A DNA stretch of 64,000 nucleotides. It comes from Bifidobacterium rousetti (lineage in GTDB: Bacteria; Actinomycetota; Actinomycetes; Actinomycetales; Bifidobacteriaceae). The first letter of the stretch is position 1. Each line of letters begins with the position of its first letter. The translations under genes were made by a program, and so were the position numbers. The DNA lies in contig NZ_PEBH01000002.1 of NCBI RefSeq assembly GCF_008698235.1, positions 1-64,000 of the forward strand, in the 5' to 3' direction. Below, piece after piece: positions 27,461-36,890 of the stretch. The notes beneath the pieces were generated by a model, which ran no database searches, was not told where the DNA came from, and saw only the letters and a list, made by a program, of their open reading frames with translations.

Positions 27461-28300
27461 TCAGGCGATCACCCCGTTCGCGACGAGCTCGCGCGCCACC
27501 TCGCGGTACTCCTGGCTGGTCTTGTGGTTGGGCGCGTACATGGTGATCGGCGCGGCGGCCACGGTGGAGTCTGGCAGTTTGATCGAGCGGGAGATGACGG
27601 TGTGGAACACCTTGTCCTGGAACGCCTCGTAGATGCGCTGCATGACCTCCTCGCAGTGCAGGGTGCGCGTGAACATCGTCACCAGCACGCCGTACACCTT
27701 GAGGTTCGGGTTGATGCGGCTCTGCACCTTCTCGATGGACTGCATGAGCAGGGCCACGCCGCGCAGCGCGAAGAACTCGGCCGCCACGGGGATGATCACG
27801 CCGTCGGCGGCGGTCAGCGCGTTCACCGTCAGCAGGCCGAGCGACGGCTGGCAGTCGATGATGATGACGTCGTATTCGCTCCTGAGCGGGCGCAGGACGC
27901 TGTTGAGGATCTGCTCGCGGCCAACCTCGGTGACGAGCTGCACCTCGGCCGCGGACAGGTCGATGTTCGCCGGGATGATGTCGAGGTTCTCGAAGGCGGT
28001 GTGGCGGACGACGTCGTGCACGTCGACGCGCAGGTCGAACAGCGCGGTGTAGATGGTGTTCTCCACGGTGTTGGCGTTGATGCCGAGACCGACGGTGGCG
28101 GCGCCCTGCGGATCGAAGTCGACGATCAGGCAGCGGCGGCCGTACTGGCTCAACGCGCCGGCGATGTTGATGGAACTGGTGGTCTTGCCGACGCCGCCCT
28201 TCTGGTTGCACATGGCGATGACCCTCGCCGGGCCGTGCTGTCGCAGCGGTTCGGGAACGGGGAAGGTCTGATAGTCGCGTCCAAGCATATCCGTAGGCAT
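27461..28300 (-). CDS. ParA-family ATPase of the scp locus
   Basis: A 279-aa ParA/Soj-like ATPase. The deviant Walker A QKGGVGKTTSSINIA is at about residues 33-47, with Walker A' VDFDPQGAATVGLG and Walker B DVIIIDCQPSLGL. The N-terminal 25 residues precede the fold. No parB or parS site is nearby, and the gene is embedded in xerD-parA-scpA-scpB, a common actinobacterial order, so it is the orphan scp-linked paralog rather than the oriC parA. AAGGTG lies before the ATG. Confidence 0.93.
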   Translation of the reverse strand: MPTDMLGRDYQTFPVPEPLRQHGPARVIAMCNQKGGVGKTTSSINIAGALSQYGRRCLIVDFDPQGAATVGLGINANTVENTIYTALFDLRVDVHDVVRHTAFENLDIIPANIDLSAAEVQLVTEVGREQILNSVLRPLRSEYDVIIIDCQPSLGLLTVNALTAADGVIIPVAAEFFALRGVALLMQSIEKVQSRINPNLKVYGVLVTMFTRTLHCEEVMQRIYEAFQDKVFHTVISRSIKLPDSTVAAAPITMYAPNHKTSQEYREVARELVANGVIA

Positions 28301-28333
28301 ATGTTCACCTTATCATTCCGGCATCATTCCGGT

Positions 28334-29263
28334 TCACTTCGCGCGGGGGTGGGCCGTCAGGTACGTCGCGATGAGGTTCTCCGGGCTCACATGCGTGTAG
28401 ATCTGGGTGGTGGTCACCGAGGCGTGTCCGAGCAGCTCCTGCACGGTGCGCACGTCCGCGCCGCCCTGGATCAGGTGCGTGGCGAACGAGTGGCGCAGCG
28501 TGTGCGGATGCAGCGGACGGGTGACGCGGGCGCGCTCCCCCGCGGCCCTGACGACCTCCCACACCGACTGGCGCGACAGCCGGCGGCCTCGCTTGTTGAG
28601 GAAGATCGCCCGGCGCTCGGGCTGCGCGGCCCCCTTGATGCGCGCCTCGAGGGCGGGACGCCCCTTGGCGAGGTAGCGCCGCATCGCCTCGCGGGCGTAG
28701 CTGCCGATCGGCACCAGACGCTGCTTGGATCCCTTGCCGGTGAGCCGGGCGACGTGCGCGTCGTCCAGATCGATGTCGTCGAGGTTTGCCGCGACGGCCT
28801 CGGAGACGCGGGCGCCGGTCGCATACATGAACTCGAGCAGCGCCTTGTCGCGTAGCATCACCGGGTCGTCGCCCTCGGTCGGCACCGCGTCGAGCAGGCG
28901 CGCGACCTCGTCGACGGTGAGCACGTCGGGCAGTGTGGACGCCCCCTTGGGCGCCTTGACCGCGGCGGACACATCGTCGTCGACCACGCGCGAGGCGAGC
29001 GCGAATCGGTGGAACTCGTGCACGGCGGCGAGGCGGCGGGCCTTGGAGCGGGCCGACTCCCCAAGATCGTCGAGGAAGGCGACGTAGTCCTCGACGTGTC
29101 GGCGGGTGACGTGCGCGATGCCGTCGACGCCACGGGACGCGAGCCAGCCCGTGTACTTGTGCAGATCGGACTCATAGGCCGTCACGGTGGCGTCGGCCAG
29201 CCCGCGCTCCACGCCGATGTGCGCGAGGAACCGCTCGAGCAGCCGGTCGAACCCGTTCTCCAT
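28334..29263 (-). CDS. xerD: Site-specific tyrosine recombinase XerD
   Basis: A 309-aa recombinase for dimer resolution at dif. The N-terminal core-binding domain is FLAHIGVERGLADATVTAYE. The catalytic domain shows all active residues: Arg in YATGARVSE, Lys in GKGSKQR, HTLRHSFATHL (H..R), His in LGHASVTTT and the Tyr in QIYTHVS. The ATG at 29263 with GAAGGAGGAG upstream is chosen over farther in-frame starts. First gene of the parA-scpAB operon. Confidence 0.95.
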   Translation of the reverse strand: MENGFDRLLERFLAHIGVERGLADATVTAYESDLHKYTGWLASRGVDGIAHVTRRHVEDYVAFLDDLGESARSKARRLAAVHEFHRFALASRVVDDDVSAAVKAPKGASTLPDVLTVDEVARLLDAVPTEGDDPVMLRDKALLEFMYATGARVSEAVAANLDDIDLDDAHVARLTGKGSKQRLVPIGSYAREAMRRYLAKGRPALEARIKGAAQPERRAIFLNKRGRRLSRQSVWEVVRAAGERARVTRPLHPHTLRHSFATHLIQGGADVRTVQELLGHASVTTTQIYTHVSPENLIATYLTAHPRAK

Positions 29264-29336
29264 TCGCGTCTCCTCCTTCACATCCTCCATACGTCCTCCA
29301 CGCCGCTTCCCACGACGAGTCTTTGCCGAAAAAGCG

Positions 29337-29361
29337 AAGACCCCGCGCGATGCGGGGTCTT
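29337..29361 (-). terminator. Terminator of infC-rpmI-rplT
   Basis: AAGACCCCGC and GCGGGGTCTT form a perfect 10-bp stem around GCGAT. On the minus strand a T-rich run (CGCTTTTTC) follows. It lies 56 nt beyond the rplT stop and before xerD. Confidence 0.85.
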
Positions 29362-29417
29362 TCGTCTGTCCGTCAGGGTCTCTTCCGGCCCCGACGATCC
29401 ATCGTTTGGTGTCTGGC

Positions 29418-29801
29418 TCAGGCCTCGACCGGGGCGTTGACGTCCTCCGGCAGGGCGGCCTTGGCGGCCTCGACGATGGTCTTGAAGGTCTCGGCGTCGG
29501 AGACGGCCAGCTCGGCGAGGGCGCGACGGTCCAGATCGATGCCGGCGAGACGCAGGCCCTGGATGAAGCGGTTGTAGGTGATGCCCTCGGCGCGGACGGC
29601 GGCGTTGATGCGCTGGATCCACAGCTTGCGGAAGTCACCCTTGCGGGCCTTGCGGTCGCGGAAGTTGTAGTTGAAGGAGTGGAACAGCTGCTCCTTGGCC
29701 TTGCGGTACAGGCGGGAGCGCTGGCCGCGGTAGCCGGAGGCCCTCTCGAGAACGACGCGACGCTTCTTGTGGGCGTTCACTGCGCGCTTGACACGTGCCA
29801 T
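29418..29801 (-). CDS. rplT: 50S ribosomal protein bL20
   Basis: A 127-aa basic protein beginning [20 protein letters not shown], with the strongly conserved [30 protein letters not shown]. Early 50S assembly protein. The acidic C-terminal extension ([12 protein letters not shown]) is usual in actinobacteria. Last gene of infC-rpmI-rplT. Confidence 0.98.
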   Translation of the reverse strand: MARVKRAVNAHKKRRVVLERASGYRGQRSRLYRKAKEQLFHSFNYNFRDRKARKGDFRKLWIQRINAAVRAEGITYNRFIQGLRLAGIDLDRRALAELAVSDAETFKTIVEAAKAALPEDVNAPVEA

Positions 29802-29863
29802 AATCTATTTCCTCAGCTTTCTAAAGTTCTAATTCTGGTGAATCGATGCCGTACGGCACGTGG

Positions 29864-30058
29864 TCACTTCTGCAGAAGCTGCTTGAGCTTCTTGGCCTGG
29901 CCGCCGCGCAGCACGTCGTCGGCGGACAGGGCGCGACGCTTGCGGGCGGACTTGTGCTCGAGGTTGTGGCGCATGGCGGAACCGACCTGCATCACCTTGC
30001 CGGAGCCGGTGATACGAACGCGCTTGGAAGCGGCGGAATTAGTTTTCATCTTCGGCAT
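29864..30058 (-). CDS. rpmI: 50S ribosomal protein bL35
   Basis: A 64-aa protein, [20 protein letters not shown] and the C-terminal [15 protein letters not shown]. The ATG at 30058 lies inside the 3' end of infC (stop at 30039), a 20-nt overlap, so translation is coupled to infC. Confidence 0.97.
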   Translation of the reverse strand: MPKMKTNSAASKRVRITGSGKVMQVGSAMRHNLEHKSARKRRALSADDVLRGGQAKKLKQLLQK

Positions 30059-30764
30059 TGCTGCCCTCCTTATTGGTGTTCTTGCTGGAGGTCGAGGGGG
30101 AGATCGCGTTCTGCGCCTCGGCCGCGGCCTGTGCCTTCGCGTCCTGCTTGGCGGCCAGACGCGCGGCCTGGCGGGCCTGACGCTCGGCGCGGGACTCGGC
30201 CCCGCGACGACGCTGCTCGGACTGGGTGTGCACCTTCTTGCCCTTGGGCGCAAGCGTCATGATGATGTTGCGGCCCTCCTGCTTCGGCTTGGACTCGATG
30301 GTGCCGTACTCCTCCACATCGGCGGCGAGACGCTGCAGCAGCTCGACGCCTCCGATCGGACGGGACTGTTCGCGGCCACGCAGCATGATGGTGACCTTGA
30401 CCTTGTCTCCTCCGTTGAGGAAGCGGACCACATGGCCCTTCTTCACTTCGAAGTCATGGTCGTCGATCTTGAGGCGGAAGCGGATCTCCTTGATCTCGGC
30501 CGTGTTCTGGTTACGGCGAGCCTCACGAGCCTTGATCTTCTCGTTGTACTTGAACTTACCGTAATCGATGAGCTTGGCGACCGGAGGCTTCGCGTTGGGC
30601 GCCACCTCGACGAGATCGAGGTTCGCTTCCTTCGCCAGGTTGAGGGCGACCGAGGTCGCGATGACTCCCACCTGTTCGCCGTTCGGGCCGATCAGGCGCA
30701 CCTGCGAGACGCGAATCTCGTCGTTAATGCGTGGTTCGTCGCTGATGATGACTCCAATCCTCAA
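30039..30764 (-). CDS. infC: Translation initiation factor IF-3
   Basis: IF-3, about 240 aa. The N domain is [20 protein letters not shown], the linker is rich in Lys/Arg ([14 protein letters not shown]) and the C domain [20 protein letters not shown]. An Ala/Lys/Asn-rich tail of about 65 residues after [10 protein letters not shown] is longer than in enteric IF-3. The start has no ATG: TTG at 30764 or ATC/ATT codons a few residues on, behind GAGGATTGGAG. IF-3 genes commonly use such rare starts for autoregulation, so the exact start is uncertain. A leader of about 250 nt precedes it. Confidence 0.95.
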   Translation of the reverse strand: MRIGVIISDEPRINDEIRVSQVRLIGPNGEQVGVIATSVALNLAKEANLDLVEVAPNAKPPVAKLIDYGKFKYNEKIKAREARRNQNTAEIKEIRFRLKIDDHDFEVKKGHVVRFLNGGDKVKVTIMLRGREQSRPIGGVELLQRLAADVEEYGTIESKPKQEGRNIIMTLAPKGKKVHTQSEQRRRGAESRAERQARQAARLAAKQDAKAQAAAEAQNAISPSTSSKNTNKEGSNAEDEN

Positions 30765-31027
30765 ATTTCCTCTACGGGACTCGCCGTCTGGACGTCGTTC
30801 ATCGCTCCGGTTTCATGGCAGGCCGATATGCGCCGTATGGCGCTATGTTGCAACTTCCACGCTATGCGTGATTCCTTGTGTCTCCCGCGTATGCGAACGC
30901 ATGCATCGCATGCATATGCCGCATGATGAAGCGGAAGGAAGGCCTATGCCTTGAACCCGAGGCCTTGAAAGGCTTCCAGGTGGGGTTGCCCCGCTTTCTT
31001 GATTTCTCAAGCCGAATGGTTACTATA
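30765..31027 (-). promoter_or_regulatory. infC operon promoter and structured leader
   Basis: This stretch holds no gene. On the minus strand TATAGT (31027-31022) preceded by TGG makes an extended -10 without a good -35. The transcript would have a leader of about 250 nt with several hairpins (GGGGCAACCCC, CACGC-ATA-GCGTG, GCATGC-rich inverted repeats). Leaders of this operon are regulatory in many bacteria (IF-3 or L20 autocontrol); here that is inferred from position and structure. Confidence 0.5.
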
Positions 31028-31077
31028 CCACACCCGGCGACAGCCGCGTGTCGCGATGTCTTTCGATGCCGCCGTGG

Positions 31078-32832
31078 TTACTGCACGGCGCGCAGCAGAC
31101 CGCCGATGCCCTCCTTCTCGAGGATCTCGCGGTACGGCCCGGCCTCCTCGGCGATGAGCTGGTCGATGGCGCGCATGCCGAGCAGCTCGACCGGCGCGTG
31201 GTCGTCGGTGAGGACCAGCGACTCGTCGCCGGCGGCAGGGTCCTTCACGGCCGTCATGCGCCCGGCGACCTCGCCCATGTACGCGGTGAGCTCCGCGTCG
31301 CCGGTGCGCTCACGGGTGACGGCGCGCAGCGCCCCGGCGGTCACGTCGTCCCCCATCGTGGAGGTGAACGGCTCGGAGACGGTGGCGATCCGCCCTGTGG
31401 CGCGCCAGGCATCATCGCAGCCGTCATAGCGGCCGGTCTCGTCGGCGGTCGGCGCCTTGGCGAACAGCTCGCGGTTGGTGGTGCCGGGCACGTCGGCCGT
31501 GTAGGTGGTGCCGATGCGGCACGCCCCGTTGAACACGTTGGCGATGGTGGTCTGCAGGGCCTCGTTGATCGAGCCTTCACCGTCGGAGATCATGTTCATG
31601 TTGACGACCATCACGCCGCCGGGGTTGAGGTGGGAGCGGACCATCGAGAAGAACTCGTCGGAGCTCATCTGGAACGGGATGGTGATGTCCTGATAGGCGT
31701 CGACCATGATCACGTCGTACGTGTCATGCGAGGCGGCGAGCCACGCGCGCCCGTCGTAGGTGGAGACCGGCACGTCGGCCGGCTCGTCGAAGTATTTGAC
31801 GGCGAGGTCGGTGATCTTCTGGTCGATCTCGACGCCGGTGACCGACATGTCCGGGTAGTAGCGCTTCAGCTGCCTCGCGTAGGTGCCGGTGCCCATGCCG
31901 AGGATCAGCGCGCTGTCCGCGTGGTCGGCGAGCGCCGGGGCCGCCAGCGCGGTGTCGTAGTACATGCCGGTCAGGCCCTTGTCCTTCATCGTGACCGACT
32001 GGACGCCGAAGAGCACGTTGGTCGACAGGATCGTGCGGTCGGACAGGTTCTTGACCTGCAGGTAGTTGTAGATGGACTCGCCCTCGTAGGCGAGGGTCGT
32101 GTGGTTCTCCCAGAACGCGAACCCGGTCATCGGGGACAGGACCGCGGAGACGGCGAAGACGACGGCCGATGCGGCGCAGGCGATGCGCCGGGCCTTCATC
32201 GAGACGAAGTAGACGAGCGGGATCGCCAGGAGGACTCCGGAGAAGAGCAGGAACGTGACGAACGTGCCGGCGGCGGGGATCGTGACGAACGTCGGCAGGA
32301 ACGTGCCGAGGATCGAGCCGACCGTGTTGCACGCGGACAGGCGGCCGACGACGGAGGCGTTGTCGTCGAGCGAGTCGGTGGCGAACTTGTTGAGGCCCGC
32401 GGTGACGGTGCCGAGCAGGAACAGCGGCGGCACGAAGACGAGCATGCAGGAGACGAACGCGGCGATGACGAGGAAGTTGGTCGACACGGTCACGATGAGC
32501 AGGCCCGAGACCAGGAGGATCACGAACTTGCCGACGAGCGGGATCAGCGAGATCCACACGGCCGCGGCCATGATCCTGAGGTAGAGCTTGTCCGGGTCGG
32601 GGTCGCGGTCGGCCCATTTGCCGCCGAACACGGCGCCGAGCGCGAGGGCGATCATGATGGTGCCGATGATGATGGTCCACACGATCTGTGAGCTGGAGAA
32701 GTAGGGCGCCAACAGCCTCGAGGCGCCGAGCTCGGCGGCCATCACCGCCATGCCGGAGAAGAATTCGGTGACGTACAGGAACGTCTTGGACTTGAGGATC
32801 GGCCTGTCGCTCGCCGCTGTTTTCACTGCCAT
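31078..32832 (-). CDS. Membrane-anchored spermidine-synthase-like protein
   Basis: A 584-aa protein. The first half holds about seven transmembrane segments (YVTEFFSGMAVMAAELGASR, VWTIIIGTIMIALALGAVFG and others, to about residue 235). The second half is a Rossmann methyltransferase-like domain with ILGMGTGTYARQLKRYYPDM, GVEIDQKITDLAVKYF, DGRAWLAA, VIMVDAYQDITIPFQMSS. This is the spermidine synthase fold, but catalytic Asp placement is not clearly that of true SpeE. Such fusions are widespread and of unknown substrate. The ATG at 32832 has no ribosome site; a -10 like TAATAC lies 12 nt upstream. Confidence 0.85.
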   Translation of the reverse strand: MAVKTAASDRPILKSKTFLYVTEFFSGMAVMAAELGASRLLAPYFSSSQIVWTIIIGTIMIALALGAVFGGKWADRDPDPDKLYLRIMAAAVWISLIPLVGKFVILLVSGLLIVTVSTNFLVIAAFVSCMLVFVPPLFLLGTVTAGLNKFATDSLDDNASVVGRLSACNTVGSILGTFLPTFVTIPAAGTFVTFLLFSGVLLAIPLVYFVSMKARRIACAASAVVFAVSAVLSPMTGFAFWENHTTLAYEGESIYNYLQVKNLSDRTILSTNVLFGVQSVTMKDKGLTGMYYDTALAAPALADHADSALILGMGTGTYARQLKRYYPDMSVTGVEIDQKITDLAVKYFDEPADVPVSTYDGRAWLAASHDTYDVIMVDAYQDITIPFQMSSDEFFSMVRSHLNPGGVMVVNMNMISDGEGSINEALQTTIANVFNGACRIGTTYTADVPGTTNRELFAKAPTADETGRYDGCDDAWRATGRIATVSEPFTSTMGDDVTAGALRAVTRERTGDAELTAYMGEVAGRMTAVKDPAAGDESLVLTDDHAPVELLGMRAIDQLIAEEAGPYREILEKEGIGGLLRAVQ

Positions 32833-32882
32833 AGACGACAACGGTATTACGCCGCGGGTACACACCGGGTACGCACCGCGCG

Positions 32883-32895
32883 TAGACTTGCCGGC
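32883..32895 (+). promoter_or_regulatory. -10 element giving a likely leaderless thiN mRNA
   Basis: TAGACT (32883-32888) ends 7 nt before the ATG at 32896 and no ribosome site lies between, so transcription is expected to begin at or next to the start codon. Confidence 0.5.
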
Positions 32896-33684
32896 ATGAG
32901 CATGACAGGCGATATGGCGGACGCGGCGGGAACGGCGGGGAACGCGGGCGCGACGTGCGTGGTGTTCGCCGCGGGCGAATACTATGATCCGTCCCGCAAC
33001 CCGGCGAACGCGGTCCGGGTGCCCCACGGCGCGTTCGTCGTCGCGGCGGACGGCGGATTGGACCACGCCCGCGCGCTCGGCGTCGCGCCGGACGTGGTGG
33101 TGGGCGACTTCGACTCGCTTGAGGGCGATCGGCCGGCGGCCGGCGAGGACACGATCACGCTGCCGCCGCAGAAGGACGATCCGGACCTGCTCAGCGCCCT
33201 GAAGGTCGGCTGGGCGCATGAATGCCGCACGTTCCATGTGTACGGGGCCCTCGGCGGGCGCGTCGACCACACGCTTTCGGCGATCCGCCTGACGGCGCGG
33301 ATCGCCCGCCACGGCGGGATCGGGTTCCTGCACGGCGACGGCACGGTCGTCACGGCGATCAACGACGGGCGTCTCGACTGGCCGGCGTTCGACGCGCGGC
33401 CGGGACGCATGGTGTCGGTGTTCTCCCACGCGGACGTCTCGCGCGGCATCGACGAGCCGGGTCTCAAGTACCGTCTGATGGACGGCGTGCTCGACTCGGA
33501 TTCGGTGCTGGGGCTGAGCAACGAGTTCCTGCCCCTCACCCCGGCCGCGGTCTCGGTGCGCGAGGGCACCCTGATCGTCACCTACCCGGCCGAGGCGCCG
33601 GAGCCCCGGGTTTCGTGGCTGCATGGGTTCTCCGGCGATCTGGGGGCGCTCGACACCTCCGTCTCCTCCCTGCTGGCGCTCTGA
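32896..33684 (+). CDS. thiN: Thiamine pyrophosphokinase
   Basis: A 262-aa enzyme transferring pyrophosphate from ATP to thiamine. Family motifs in order: FVVAADGGLDHA, VVVGDFDSL, LPPQKDDPDLLSAL and VYGALGGRVDHTLSAI in the N-terminal catalytic half. The C-terminal half has the thiamine-binding beta strands (VSVFSHADVSRGI, LSNEFLPLTPAAVSVREGTL). It is divergent from the spermidine-synthase-like gene. Confidence 0.92.
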   Translation: MSMTGDMADAAGTAGNAGATCVVFAAGEYYDPSRNPANAVRVPHGAFVVAADGGLDHARALGVAPDVVVGDFDSLEGDRPAAGEDTITLPPQKDDPDLLSALKVGWAHECRTFHVYGALGGRVDHTLSAIRLTARIARHGGIGFLHGDGTVVTAINDGRLDWPAFDARPGRMVSVFSHADVSRGIDEPGLKYRLMDGVLDSDSVLGLSNEFLPLTPAAVSVREGTLIVTYPAEAPEPRVSWLHGFSGDLGALDTSVSSLLAL

Positions 33685-33778
33685 CCGCCTCTGAACCAGG
33701 CCCGCGGGCCGCGTCGCGTCCAGTATGTGAACGCTCACGGAATTTCCTTCGTTTTCAGCCGAAACACCCCGCGAAACG

Positions 33779-33808
33779 TTGCCTGAAGTACAGGTGAGGC
33801 ATTACAGT
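33779..33808 (+). promoter_or_regulatory. gap promoter
   Basis: TTGCCT (33779-33784) and TACAGT (33803-33808) with an 18-nt spacer lie about 70 nt upstream of the gap start codon. This is the best -35/-10 pair in the gap between thiN and gap. Confidence 0.5.
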
Positions 33809-33877
33809 AAGGAGCGTTGGTAAACAATGGTTCCGTATGCGTCCACGCATCCGGGGCCTTCCCCAAGGGAGAATTAC

Positions 33878-34936
33878 ATGACAGTTAAGATTGGTATCAA
33901 CGGCTTCGGTCGCATTGGTCGTCTCGCCTTCCGTCGCATCTTCGAGCTGCAGGCTCGCGGCGGTCAGGCTGGTGACATCGAGGTTGCCGCCATCAACGAT
34001 CTGACCACCCCGGCCACCCTGGCCTACCTGCTGAAGTACGATTCCACCCATGGCACCTTCCGCCACGACGACGGCACTCCGGTCGACGTCAAGGCCACCG
34101 AGGACTCCATCGTCGTGGACGGCAAGGAGTACAAGGTCTACGCCGAGAAGGACGCCAACAACATCCCGTGGGTCAAGAACGACGGCGTCGAGTTCGTGCT
34201 CGAGTGCACCGGCTTCTACACCTCCGCCGAGAAGTCCCAGGCCCACCTCAACGCCGGCGCCAAGAAGGTCCTGATCTCCGCCCCGGCCAAGGACGACACC
34301 ACCCCGACCGTCGTCTTCGGCGTGAACCACGACATCCTCAAGGCCTCCGACAACATCGTGTCCGCCGGCTCCTGCACCACCAACTCCATGGCCGCCATGG
34401 TCAAGCTGCTGGACGAGAAGTTCGGCATCCGCGCCGGCTTCATGACCACCATCCACGCCTACACCGGCACCCAGATGCTGCTGGACGGCCCGCGTGGCAC
34501 CAAGTCCGGCCGCAACCTGCGCGCCGCCGGCATCAACACGATCGCCCACTCCACCGGTGCCGCCAAGGCCATCGGCAAGGTCGTTCCGTCCGTCAACGGC
34601 AAGCTGCAGGGCCACGCCCAGCGCGTGCAGGTCCCGGACGGCTCCGTCACCGAGCTGACCACCGTGCTGGAGAAGGAAGTCACCGCCGACGAGATCAACG
34701 CCGCGTTCAAGGAAGCCTTCTCCGACACCGACTACTACGGCTACAACGACGAGGGCATCGTGTCCTCCGACATCCTGGGCGACACCCACGGTGGCGTCTT
34801 CGACCCGACCCAGACCGACGTGAACAACATCGACGGCCTGACCCTCGCCCGCACGGTCTCCTTCTACGACAACGAGTACGGCTTCACCTCCAACATGATC
34901 CGTACCCTGCTGTACTTCGCCGAGATCTCCGAGTGA
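33878..34936 (+). CDS. gap: Glyceraldehyde-3-phosphate dehydrogenase
   Basis: A 352-aa glycolytic NAD enzyme. [17 protein letters not shown] begins the NAD domain; the catalytic Cys is in [13 protein letters not shown] and the His in [15 protein letters not shown] of other GAPDHs is here [17 protein letters not shown] lies before the ATG at 33878; upstream in-frame codons are ignored. Codon use is strongly biased to C-ending codons, as expected for a very highly expressed gene. A terminator follows at 34983. Confidence 0.98.
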   Translation: MTVKIGINGFGRIGRLAFRRIFELQARGGQAGDIEVAAINDLTTPATLAYLLKYDSTHGTFRHDDGTPVDVKATEDSIVVDGKEYKVYAEKDANNIPWVKNDGVEFVLECTGFYTSAEKSQAHLNAGAKKVLISAPAKDDTTPTVVFGVNHDILKASDNIVSAGSCTTNSMAAMVKLLDEKFGIRAGFMTTIHAYTGTQMLLDGPRGTKSGRNLRAAGINTIAHSTGAAKAIGKVVPSVNGKLQGHAQRVQVPDGSVTELTTVLEKEVTADEINAAFKEAFSDTDYYGYNDEGIVSSDILGDTHGGVFDPTQTDVNNIDGLTLARTVSFYDNEYGFTSNMIRTLLYFAEISE

Positions 34937-34982
34937 GTCGTCGCAGCCCCGCGCTGCATGACGTGATCGATTGATCGGTCGA

Positions 34983-35005
34983 AACCCCCGCCTTGCGCGG
35001 GGGTT
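34983..35005 (+). terminator. gap terminator
   Basis: AACCCCCGC and GCGGGGGTT form a 9-bp stem with a short loop, followed by TTCTC, 46 nt past the gap stop. Confidence 0.85.
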
Positions 35006-35074
35006 TTCTCGTATAGGCTCGTATACGGGCCGGCGGGACGCATCTGTCATTTACGAAGGGTATTACTGGAGGGC

Positions 35075-35584
35075 ATGACCAAGAAAAAGAAGCATGAGAA
35101 GGGAGCCGGCTCCACCCCGGCGACCGTCGAACTGGAACGCGCGGGCGTGGAGTTCACCCCGTACGAGTACGAGCACTCCAACGACCACATGGACGACGGT
35201 TATGGCGTGGAGGCCGCCACGAAGCTCGGGTTCGACGAGCATCAGGTGTTCAAGACGCTCATGGCCGACACCGGCGACGAACGCGTGGTCGGCGTCGTGC
35301 CGGTGAGCGGGCACATGGACTTGAAGGCGTTGGCCGCCGCGGTCGGCGCGAAGAAGGCCGCGATGGCCGACCCGAAGGTCGCGATGCGCGAATCCGGCTA
35401 TGTGGTCGGCGGCATCTCACCGCTCGGGCAGAAGACGCGCCACAAAACCGTGCTCGACGAGAGCGCCCTGAAGTACGACGTGATCCTCGTCTCCGGCGGC
35501 AAGCGCGGATTCTCGGTCGGCGTCAACCCGAACGACCTGCTCAAGGTCCTCGACGCCGTCGCCGCCCCCATCGGCACCTGGTGA
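35075..35584 (+). CDS. ybaK: YbaK/EbsC-type aminoacyl-tRNA deacylase
   Basis: A 169-aa single-domain editing protein of the Cys-tRNA(Pro) deacylase family. Motifs: YEYEHSNDHMDDGYGVEAA, QVFKTLMADTGDE (the Lys conserved for catalysis), VVPVSGHMDLKALAAAVGAKK and GYVVGGISPLGQKTRHKTVLD, ISGGKRG-like VSGGKRGFSVGVNPNDL. GGAGGGC lies just before the ATG. Confidence 0.93.
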   Translation: MTKKKKHEKGAGSTPATVELERAGVEFTPYEYEHSNDHMDDGYGVEAATKLGFDEHQVFKTLMADTGDERVVGVVPVSGHMDLKALAAAVGAKKAAMADPKVAMRESGYVVGGISPLGQKTRHKTVLDESALKYDVILVSGGKRGFSVGVNPNDLLKVLDAVAAPIGTW

Positions 35585-35646
35585 TTGCCGGCATCAGCCT
35601 TCGGCTGATACTGCATTTCTCGCGACCCATTCGGGCCGCTTCATTT

Positions 35647-35695
35647 CTCTCCCCCAGTCAGCCTCGGGCTGCCAGCCCCCTCGTCAGAGGGGGCC
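35647..35695 (+). repeat. Dispersed palindromic intergenic repeat, copy E
   Basis: CTCTCCCCC, hairpin CAGCC-TCG-GGCTG, hairpin GCCCCCTC-GTCA-GAGGGGGC. In its first hairpin the bases differ from other copies but remain paired. It lies between convergent ybaK and ispH and may serve as their terminator. Confidence 0.8.
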
Positions 35696-35725
35696 ATTTG
35701 TATCGCGACGCCTGATGAGATTGAG

Positions 35726-36751
35726 TTATCTCGATTGTCGGCGAAGCTCAGCCGGCAGCACGAAGTGCATGTCCTCGCGCGTGGTCTCCACCGAGGTCGT
35801 CTCGGTGTAGCCCTTCGCCTTGAGCGCCGTGATGACGCCGGCGACGTACTCCTCCGGCACCGATGCGCCCGAGGAGATGCCGACCGCCTCGACCCCGTCG
35901 AACCATGCGTCGTCGAGGTCGCCGGCGTCGTCGACGCGATGCGCGCGGCCCCGCTGCCCGAGCCCCTCCTGCGCGACCTCGACGAGGCGCACCGAGTTCG
36001 AGGAGTTCGCCGACCCGACGATCACCACGCAGTCGGACTGTTCGGCGACGACCTTGACGGCCGCCTGACGGTTGGAGGTCGCATAGCAGATGTCCGAGCT
36101 GGGCGGCATCTCGATCCACGGGAAGCGCGCCTTCAGCGCCGCGATCGTGCCGGCGGTCTCGTCGACGCTCAGCGTGGTCTGCGTGAGCAGCACGAGTTTC
36201 GTGTCCGGCGTGAAGTCGAGCGAGGCGACGTCGCCCTCGTGCTCGATCAGATGCACGTGCTCGGGGCTCTCCCCCACCACGCCGACCGCCTCGTCGTGGC
36301 CCTTGTGCCCGATGTAGACGATCTCGTAGCCGCCGCGGGCGAAGCGCGTCACCTCGCGGTGGACCTTGCCGACCAGCGGGCAGGTGGCGTCCACGACGTT
36401 GAGTCCGCGCGCCTTGGCCTCCGCCTTGACCTCGGGGGACACGCCGTGCGCGGAGAAGACCACCGGCACGCCGGCCGCGGCCGCCTCGTCGGGGATCTCG
36501 CCGAGCTCCTCGACGAACACCGCACCCTGGGCGGACAGGTCCTCGACCACATGCTTGTTGTGCACGATCTGCCGGCGCACGTACACCGGCGGCAGGCCTG
36601 TTCCCGCATCCCGGACCGTGTCCCGACCATCGCCGGAACCTGCGCCGACGCCTCCGCCGGCACCCTTGAGGATCGTGCGCACGGTGAGGATCGCACGGTC
36701 CACGCCCGCGCAGAACCCCCTCGGATCGGCCAGTACGATGCGTTTGCCCAT
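35726..36751 (-). CDS. ispH: 4-hydroxy-3-methylbut-2-enyl diphosphate reductase
   Basis: A 341-aa Fe-S enzyme, last step of the MEP isoprenoid pathway. The three cluster cysteines are in GFCAGVDRAI, DATCPLVGKVH and DICYATSNRQ. VFSAHGVSPEV, the substrate Glu region GHKGHDEAVGVVGE and IVGSANSSNS are also present. A Gly/Asp-rich insert of about 25 residues follows TILKG (GAGGGVGAGSGDGRD), making it longer than usual. The ATG at 36751 follows GAGGAGG. Confidence 0.96.
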   Translation of the reverse strand: MGKRIVLADPRGFCAGVDRAILTVRTILKGAGGGVGAGSGDGRDTVRDAGTGLPPVYVRRQIVHNKHVVEDLSAQGAVFVEELGEIPDEAAAAGVPVVFSAHGVSPEVKAEAKARGLNVVDATCPLVGKVHREVTRFARGGYEIVYIGHKGHDEAVGVVGESPEHVHLIEHEGDVASLDFTPDTKLVLLTQTTLSVDETAGTIAALKARFPWIEMPPSSDICYATSNRQAAVKVVAEQSDCVVIVGSANSSNSVRLVEVAQEGLGQRGRAHRVDDAGDLDDAWFDGVEAVGISSGASVPEEYVAGVITALKAKGYTETTSVETTREDMHFVLPAELRRQSR

Positions 36752-36890
36752 GATCGAAATCCTCCTCGTGTCGTCCCGCTCCACACTAGCAACCCGGGCG
36801 ACTCCCCCGGGCGCGAAACGCGTGGGGAAACCGTGTGGAAACGCCGCGGGCGCGACCGGCCGGCACCCGTCGCCCAGCCCGATCACGCAT

